Below are positions 28,649-33,248 of a stretch of 33,248 nucleotides of DNA, in pieces. How positions within the stretch are numbered: position 1 is the first letter of the stretch; each line of letters begins with the position of its first letter. Location: assembly GCA_903906635.1 (NCBI GenBank), contig CAIVLE010000195.1, forward strand, positions 1 through 33,248. Direction: 5' to 3'. The notes beneath the pieces were generated by a model that saw nothing but the letters and a program-made list of their open reading frames with translations, was not told the DNA's origin and did no database searches. This DNA is from an uncultured Burkholderiales bacterium (GTDB lineage Bacteria; Pseudomonadota; Gammaproteobacteria; Burkholderiales; Burkholderiaceae_C). The position numbers were made by a program, and so were the translations under genes.

Positions 28649-29643
28649 AATTGCGACTGTCTATGACCCTCACCACGGGCTTGTTGCTGGTGTTGGCGGT
28701 GTTGCCCCTGTATGCAGGCTGGGTGGATGAGCCCTTCTTGCTGACCTTTTCAACCCGCGCTTTGGTGTTGGCCTTGGCGGCCTTGAGTTTGAACATCGTG
28801 CTGGGCTTTGGTGGCCTGGTGAGTTTTGGGCATGCCCTGTATCTGGGTCTGGGCGCCTACAGCGTGGGCATCTTGGCCAGCCACGGCGTGGACAACGGCG
28901 CGCTGCAATTGCTGACTACCGTGGTGCTGTGCGCTGTGGTCGGTTTAGCCACTGGCTGGGTGTCCCTGCGCACCAGTGGCATTGGCTTCATCATGATCAC
29001 GCTGGCGTTTGCGCAAATGTTTTATTACCTCTTTGTCAGCCTCAAGCAGTACGGTGGAGACGATGGGCTGTCGATCTCGCTGCGCAGCCAGTTGTTGGGC
29101 CTGGACCTGGGCGCGCCACTCACGCTTTACTACAGCGCATTTGCCTGCGTGCTAGGCGTCGTGGTGTACACGCAGCACATGGTGCACGCGCCCTTTGGCA
29201 TGGTGCTCCAAGCTTGCCGCATGAATGAGCGACGCATGAATGCTTTGGGGTTTCATACCCTGCGCTACAAGCTCTGCGCCTACGTGCTGTCTTGCGTGAT
29301 GGCAGGCGTCGCGGGGTTTTTGTACGCCAACCTGACCGGCTATGCATCGCCAGCCTACTTGGCCTGGACGGTCTCGGGTGAATTGATTGTGATGGTGGTA
29401 CTGGGTGGAATGGGCACCGTGCTGGGCCCCTTGGTGGGTGCTTTGGCATTGCTGGGCTGCGAGGAACTGCTCAAGGGCTTGACCGAACACTGGCCCATCA
29501 TCCTCGGCCCCTTCATTGTGTTGGTGGTGCTGCTGGCACGCCGAGGCTTGTATGGCCTGGCGCTCGATTGGGACGCCCGCCACGCGTCTCGTCAGGCAGC
29601 GCGTCAGGCGTCTGGTCATGCGTCCAGGGGAGCGTCGGTATGA
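28645..29643 (+). CDS. LivM-like ABC permease
   Basis: The 332-residue membrane protein is the second permease of the importer. It has the LivM hallmark LNIVLGFGGLVSFGHALYLGLGAYSVGIL (residues about 49-77) and the ATPase-contact region ACRMNERRMNALGFHTLRYKL. The C terminus carries an unusual hydrophilic tail of about 20 residues made of a four-residue repeat (R-Q/H-A-S/A). It overlaps both livH-like and livG-like genes by ATGA, so the permeases and ATPase are translationally coupled. Confidence 0.92.
   Translation: MKLRLSMTLTTGLLLVLAVLPLYAGWVDEPFLLTFSTRALVLALAALSLNIVLGFGGLVSFGHALYLGLGAYSVGILASHGVDNGALQLLTTVVLCAVVGLATGWVSLRTSGIGFIMITLAFAQMFYYLFVSLKQYGGDDGLSISLRSQLLGLDLGAPLTLYYSAFACVLGVVVYTQHMVHAPFGMVLQACRMNERRMNALGFHTLRYKLCAYVLSCVMAGVAGFLYANLTGYASPAYLAWTVSGELIVMVVLGGMGTVLGPLVGALALLGCEELLKGLTEHWPIILGPFIVLVVLLARRGLYGLALDWDARHASRQAARQASGHASRGASV
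29578..29637 (+). repeat. Five imperfect 12-bp repeats at the 3' end of the livM-like gene
   Basis: Five consecutive 12-bp units encode RHAS, RQAA, RQAS, GHAS and RGAS, extending the permease by a basic, alanine/serine-rich cytoplasmic tail just before the stop codon. The unit length keeps the frame. Confidence 0.75.
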
Positions 29644-30407
29644 GCGCGCACCAGACAGCGCCGCTGCACACACAGGCCTTGGTCAAACGCTATGGCGGTT
29701 TACTAGCCACCGACCACGTGAGTCTGACGCTAGAGGCAGGCGAGCTGCACGCCATCATTGGCCCCAACGGTGCGGGCAAAACCACCCTCATCGGCCAACT
29801 CGGTGGCGAGTTGAGGCCTGACAGCGGCGATGTGTTTTTGCAAGGCGAATGCGTGACCCACCTGCCCGCTGCAGAGCGTGCCTTGCGTGGCCTGGCCCGC
29901 TCGTACCAAATTTCGTCGGCGTTTCCGGAGTTCACCGTGCTTGAATGCGTGGCCTTGGCCAAGCAAGCCCATGTGGGCCACAGCTTTGGATCTTGGCGTG
30001 CACTGCTGCAACGCACGCAGTTGCTCGAGCCCGCAGAACACGCCATTGCCCAAGCGGGCTTGAGCCACCGCTGCACGCAGCGCGTGTCTGAGTTGGCCCA
30101 CGGCGAGCGCCGCCAACTGGAGTTGGCCATGGTGCTTGTGGGCCAACCCAAAGTGCTGCTGCTGGACGAGCCCATGGCAGGCATGAGCCACCAAGAGTCG
30201 ATGAAAGTGGTGGACTTGCTAGCCGCCCTCAAAGGTCACTACACCCTGCTGTTGGTGGAGCACGACATGCAAGCCGTTTTCGCTCTGGCCGATACCATCT
30301 CGGTGTTGGTCAACGGCGCCATCATTGCCAGCGGAAAACCCCAAGACATTCGCCAACACCCCGATGTGCGCACCGCCTATTTGGGCGATGAGGAGCTCCC
30401 CGCATGA
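29640..30407 (+). CDS. LivG-like ABC ATPase
   Basis: The 255-residue nucleotide-binding protein has Walker A GPNGAGKTT (about residues 41-49), a signature region VSELAHGERRQLELAM, Walker B VLLLDEPMAGMS and the switch histidine in LLVEHDM. The signature LAHGE in place of LSGGE is a known LivG variant. ATG 29640 overlaps the livM-like stop; longer in-frame starts lie inside livM. It ends in ATGA with the second ATPase. Confidence 0.92.
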   Translation: MSAHQTAPLHTQALVKRYGGLLATDHVSLTLEAGELHAIIGPNGAGKTTLIGQLGGELRPDSGDVFLQGECVTHLPAAERALRGLARSYQISSAFPEFTVLECVALAKQAHVGHSFGSWRALLQRTQLLEPAEHAIAQAGLSHRCTQRVSELAHGERRQLELAMVLVGQPKVLLLDEPMAGMSHQESMKVVDLLAALKGHYTLLLVEHDMQAVFALADTISVLVNGAIIASGKPQDIRQHPDVRTAYLGDEELPA

Positions 30408-31120
30408 GCACCACCGCATTGCTGCAAGCCCACGACCTGCAGACCTGCTACGGCGACGCCCAAGCCCTCTTTGGTGTCAGCTTGTCAGTGGCCGAGGGCG
30501 AATTTGTCACCCTACTTGGGCGCAACGGCATGGGCAAAACCACCACCGTGCGTTCGGTCATGGGCATCATGACGCCACGCCAAGGCCGCATTGTGTTCGC
30601 GGGTCAAGACATCACCCACCTGCCCTCGCACCAAATTGCGCGGCTAGGCATTGGCCTGGTACCCGAGCAGCGTCAAGTCTTTGCCAATCTCACGGTCTAT
30701 GAAAACCTGGTGGCCACCGCGCACAACCGCTTGAACCAAAGCGAGCCGTGGACTTTGGAGCGTGTGTACCAGTTGTTCCCGCGCCTCAAAGAACGTGCAG
30801 GCAACCTGGGTGCCAACCTGTCTGGCGGTGAGCAACAAATGCTGGCCATTGGCCGTGCGCTGATGACCAACCCACGCTTGCTGATCTTGGACGAAGCCAC
30901 CGAGGGCCTGGCCCCGCTGGTGCGCGCCGAAATTTGGCACTGTTTGCAAACCCTCAAGAGCTCGGGCTTGTCGGTGCTGGTGATCGACAAAAACCTGGTG
31001 CCGCTGATGCGCCTGGCCGACACCCACTACATCTTGGAAAAAGGCCAAACCATCTGGCGTGGCAGCTCCGACAGCTTGATGGCTGCACGCCACGACCTCA
31101 AGGACAGCCTCGGTGTCTGA
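30404..31120 (+). CDS. LivF-like ABC ATPase
   Basis: The 238-residue second ATPase of the importer has Walker A GRNGMGKTT (about residues 38-46), the Q-loop region, signature LSGGEQQMLAIGRALM, and Walker B LLILDEATEGLAP. Its switch region reads VIDKNL where most members have a His after the strand; the LivF family commonly has ..VEQN/ ..IDKN here. It overlaps the LivG-like gene by ATGA and the following hydrolase by 8 bp. Confidence 0.92.
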   Translation: MSTTALLQAHDLQTCYGDAQALFGVSLSVAEGEFVTLLGRNGMGKTTTVRSVMGIMTPRQGRIVFAGQDITHLPSHQIARLGIGLVPEQRQVFANLTVYENLVATAHNRLNQSEPWTLERVYQLFPRLKERAGNLGANLSGGEQQMLAIGRALMTNPRLLILDEATEGLAPLVRAEIWHCLQTLKSSGLSVLVIDKNLVPLMRLADTHYILEKGQTIWRGSSDSLMAARHDLKDSLGV

Positions 31121-31973
31121 TTGGCGCAGTTGGCCGCAAGCCGAACTAGAACGCCAGTACGACGCGCGAGGCACCGTGCCCGACATTGCGCTCGAGCTTA
31201 AAGCCTACCGCGATGCATCGGCCCCTATGTACAAGCTCTCGCCTTGCTGGCGTGATGTGGCCTATGGCAATGAGCCCAATGAAACCCTCGATCTGTTTGC
31301 GGTGGCAGGCCAGCCCGATGCGCCTTTGTTGGTGTTCATCCATGGTGGCTATTGGCGTGCTTTGCACAGCCAAGACTCGGTGTTCATGGCACAGCAGTTC
31401 ACAGCGCACGGTGTGGCTGTGGCGTCCATCAACTACACCCTGGCACCCCAAGCCACGCTCGCGCAGATCGTAGGCCAATGCCAACGCGCCGTGACTTGGT
31501 TGCTCAAAGACGCCACGGCCCATGGCGTGGCTCCCAAACGCACCGTGCTGTCGGGCAGCTCAGCCGGAGCGCACTTGGCGGCCATGCTGCTTGCCCCCGC
31601 TTGGCAAGCTGGATCTGGTTTATCTCCCAGCGCATTGTGTGGTGGCGTGCTGCTCAGCGGCCTGTACGACTTGGCGCCTGTGCAACGCTGTATCCCCAAT
31701 ACCTGGCTCAATCTGAGCGACGCAGACACCCTCGCCTTGAGCCCCATGCACCAGCTTCCCCCCCCACAAGTGCCGCTGCATGTGGCGGTGGCCGAGCACG
31801 ATACCGATGAATTCAAACGCCAGTCCCGCGACTATGCTGCCGCCTGCCGTGCGCAAGGCAACACAGTGACGTGGTTTGAGGCCCCGAAGCGCAACCACTT
31901 CAACATCGTGCTCGATTGGATGGATGCGCGCAGTGCGTTGTTTCAGGCCACGATGGGGTTGATGCGCGGCTAA
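31113..31973 (+). CDS. Arylformamidase-like alpha/beta hydrolase
   Basis: The 286-residue cytoplasmic hydrolase has the oxyanion motif HGGYWR (about residues 75-80) typical of the AFMID/BNA7 kynurenine formamidase and related carboxylesterases. The nucleophile elbow is GSSAG (about 148-152), a late Asp lies in VAEHDTDEF and the catalytic His in KRNHFNIV. The GTG start at 31113 overlaps the ATPase gene by 8 bp, so it is the last gene of the transport operon. In an anthranilate regulon the natural guess is hydrolysis of an N-formyl or N-acyl anthranilate, or of formylkynurenine, after import. The motif is shared by general esterases, so the substrate is inferred. Confidence 0.82.
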   Translation: MSDWRSWPQAELERQYDARGTVPDIALELKAYRDASAPMYKLSPCWRDVAYGNEPNETLDLFAVAGQPDAPLLVFIHGGYWRALHSQDSVFMAQQFTAHGVAVASINYTLAPQATLAQIVGQCQRAVTWLLKDATAHGVAPKRTVLSGSSAGAHLAAMLLAPAWQAGSGLSPSALCGGVLLSGLYDLAPVQRCIPNTWLNLSDADTLALSPMHQLPPPQVPLHVAVAEHDTDEFKRQSRDYAAACRAQGNTVTWFEAPKRNHFNIVLDWMDARSALFQATMGLMRG

Positions 31974-32022
31974 GTTTTCAGCACCCGTTGAGCTGCGTGC
32001 CTACAGGGGCAAAATCTTCGCC

Positions 32023-33147
32023 ATGACCCAGCACCAAGCCTCTCCCATAGACACTGCCCGCGCGCTGTTGACACGCGGGCACTTAGACGAGGCACTGCGC
32101 ACGCTGCAAGGCTTTGACGAGCCGCCATTTCGGATGGCTCGGCTGGTGGTGCTGCGTGCCATGGGTAACTACGCAGCCGCCATGCAAGAAGCACAGGCCG
32201 TGTTGCGTGTGCAACCAGGGCATTCGCAGGCTAAAACCTACTTAGGGATGCTGCGTTTGCACATGGGGCATGCCGATGGCTGGCAGCTCTACCGCAACCG
32301 TTGGGATACCCCCGGGTGGACGCAAACCATGCCCTACCCCAAAGCGCATCTATGGGACGGACGCATTCAAGCCGACACCACCGTTTTGTTTTGGGCTGAA
32401 CAGGGGTTTGGCGACACCTTGCAGTTTGTGCGCTACCTGCCTTGGCTGCAACAACAAGGCCTGCAACTTCAATTGCAATGCCCCGAACCTTTGCAAGCGC
32501 TGTTTACGAATACCTTGCCCCAGCTTCCTATCTTTCAGCCACAACCGGGCAGTACCAGTGCATTCGATGCGCACTTGCCCTTGATGGATTTGCCCAGCCT
32601 GCTGCCCAACTTCAACCCGGCTTTGTGCAACGCCCCTTATCTGCACCTTGTGTCAGCACCTGCACACAAACTGGGCACACGTGACTCCGACCGCCCCGGT
32701 CTTCGGGTGGGCATGGTGTGGGCAGGCAGACCCACGCACACGGACGACGCCAACCGCTCTATCCCCACGGCACAGTTGGCCCAGTTGTGGACGGTGCCTG
32801 GTGTGCACTGGGTCAACCTGCAACAAGGCGAGCATGCAGCCCCTGCGCCCTTGGGTAAGCCGCAGGTGTTTGGCAATTTCTTGGACACGGCACGCTGCAT
32901 CGCAGACTTGGATTTGGTGGTCACCGTAGACACCTCGGTAGCGCACTTGGCAGGCGCCATGGGCAAACCGGTGTGGGTGCTGCTGTCATTTGTGCCCGAC
33001 TGGCGCTGGGGCGTGCACGCGGCACAAACACCCTGGTACCCCAGTATGCGTTTGTATAGACAACAGCGCGTGGGGGATTGGGGTGGGGCTTTGCATGCGG
33101 TGGCGGATGATTTGTCGCGATTGAGTGCTCCGGCCTTGGCGCGTTGA
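32023..33147 (+). CDS. TPR protein with glycosyltransferase-9-like C-terminal domain
   Basis: The 374-residue protein begins with TPR-like helices (DTARALLTRGHLDEALRTLQGF and GNYAAAMQEAQAVLRVQPGHSQAKTYLGMLRL, residues about 9-85). A domain resembling ADP-heptose:LPS heptosyltransferases (GT9) follows: FWAEQGFGDTLQFVRYLPWL near residue 125, LRVGMVWAGRP near 227 and the donor-site strand LDLVVTVDTSVAHLAGAMGKPVWVLL near 298-323. TPR-GT9 fusions of this type are widespread in proteobacteria, usually linked to surface glycosylation, with unknown substrates. It lies 49 bp after the hydrolase on the same strand but has no evident link to aromatic catabolism. Confidence 0.82.
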   Translation: MTQHQASPIDTARALLTRGHLDEALRTLQGFDEPPFRMARLVVLRAMGNYAAAMQEAQAVLRVQPGHSQAKTYLGMLRLHMGHADGWQLYRNRWDTPGWTQTMPYPKAHLWDGRIQADTTVLFWAEQGFGDTLQFVRYLPWLQQQGLQLQLQCPEPLQALFTNTLPQLPIFQPQPGSTSAFDAHLPLMDLPSLLPNFNPALCNAPYLHLVSAPAHKLGTRDSDRPGLRVGMVWAGRPTHTDDANRSIPTAQLAQLWTVPGVHWVNLQQGEHAAPAPLGKPQVFGNFLDTARCIADLDLVVTVDTSVAHLAGAMGKPVWVLLSFVPDWRWGVHAAQTPWYPSMRLYRQQRVGDWGGALHAVADDLSRLSAPALAR

Positions 33148-33248
33148 GGTAGATGGCTTGTTTTTTGGGTTCATTTTTGGGTTCATTTTTTGGAGATAAC
33201 CCCTTGCTTGCACCTACCAAAAATTAACAACTATGAAAAATGTCTAGA
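33148..33248. other. AT-rich end of window with a 12-bp direct repeat
   Basis: Two adjacent copies of TTTTGGGTTCAT occupy 33163-33186 and a partial third follows. An ATG at 33233 opens only four codons before TAG, so no gene starts here. No stem-loop terminator is convincing. Confidence 0.6.

Noticed and set aside
33233-33247. Possible start of a further gene at the end of the window
   Set aside because: The ATG is followed by a stop after four codons and has no ribosome-binding site.

Overview
The window reads as chromosomal DNA of a betaproteobacterium, most likely order Burkholderiales, family Comamonadaceae (Limnohabitans/Rhodoferax-like). This is inferred from the prfB-pepN-fbp order, the moderately high GC content, the strongly biased third codon positions that open long antisense frames, and the type of aromatic-CoA genes present. 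No 16S or other taxonomic marker lies in the window, so the assignment is tentative.

Layout. (1) 1-4916 is a conserved housekeeping block: the 3' part of prfB (release factor 2), pepN (aminopeptidase N), fbp (fructose-1,6-bisphosphatase) and a tRNA-Thr(CGT) with its own -10 box and a Rho-independent terminator. Everything after the tRNA looks accessory. (2) 4999-6045 encodes a Stealth-type sugar-phosphate transferase. (3) 6243-11076 is a cluster of exported proteins: a GlcG/HbpS-like protein, two paralogous Tat/Sec-type alpha/beta hydrolases flanking a c-type cytochrome fused to a Vgb-like beta-propeller, and a methyltransferase with a signal peptide. (4) 11187-18975 is an operon for aerobic anthranilate (2-aminobenzoate) degradation through CoA thioesters: 2-aminobenzoyl-CoA monooxygenase/reductase, SDR dehydrogenase, MarR regulator, enoyl-CoA hydratase, acyl-CoA dehydrogenase, 2-aminobenzoate-CoA ligase and a Rid-family protein. 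(5) 19053-19574 is a BrnT/BrnA toxin-antitoxin module whose toxin gene is broken by a triplicated 10-bp repeat. (6) 19588-26445 holds a divergent LysR regulator and a second catabolic module: a molybdenum hydroxylase (large, [2Fe-2S] and FAD subunits, the FAD subunit fused to a CoxG domain), a DHDPS-family lyase inserted between its subunit genes, and a textbook 3-hydroxyanthranilate 3,4-dioxygenase. (7) 26506-31973 is a LIV-type ABC importer with a terminal arylformamidase-like hydrolase. (8) 32023-33147 is a TPR/glycosyltransferase-9-like protein.

How the parts connect. A perfect 18-bp palindrome in front of the 2-aminobenzoyl-CoA operon recurs, with two substitutions over 20 bp, in front of the ABC importer 15 kb away. 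The simplest reading is that the MarR protein encoded in the first operon controls both uptake and CoA-dependent degradation of an aminobenzoate-type compound. The hydrolase at the end of the transport operon could release anthranilate from an N-acyl precursor. The intervening molybdenum hydroxylase/3-hydroxyanthranilate dioxygenase module has no kynurenine-pathway partners in the window and may attack a related N-aromatic compound by a route I cannot assign. That module and the exported hydrolase/cytochrome-propeller cluster are the best candidates for undescribed biology.
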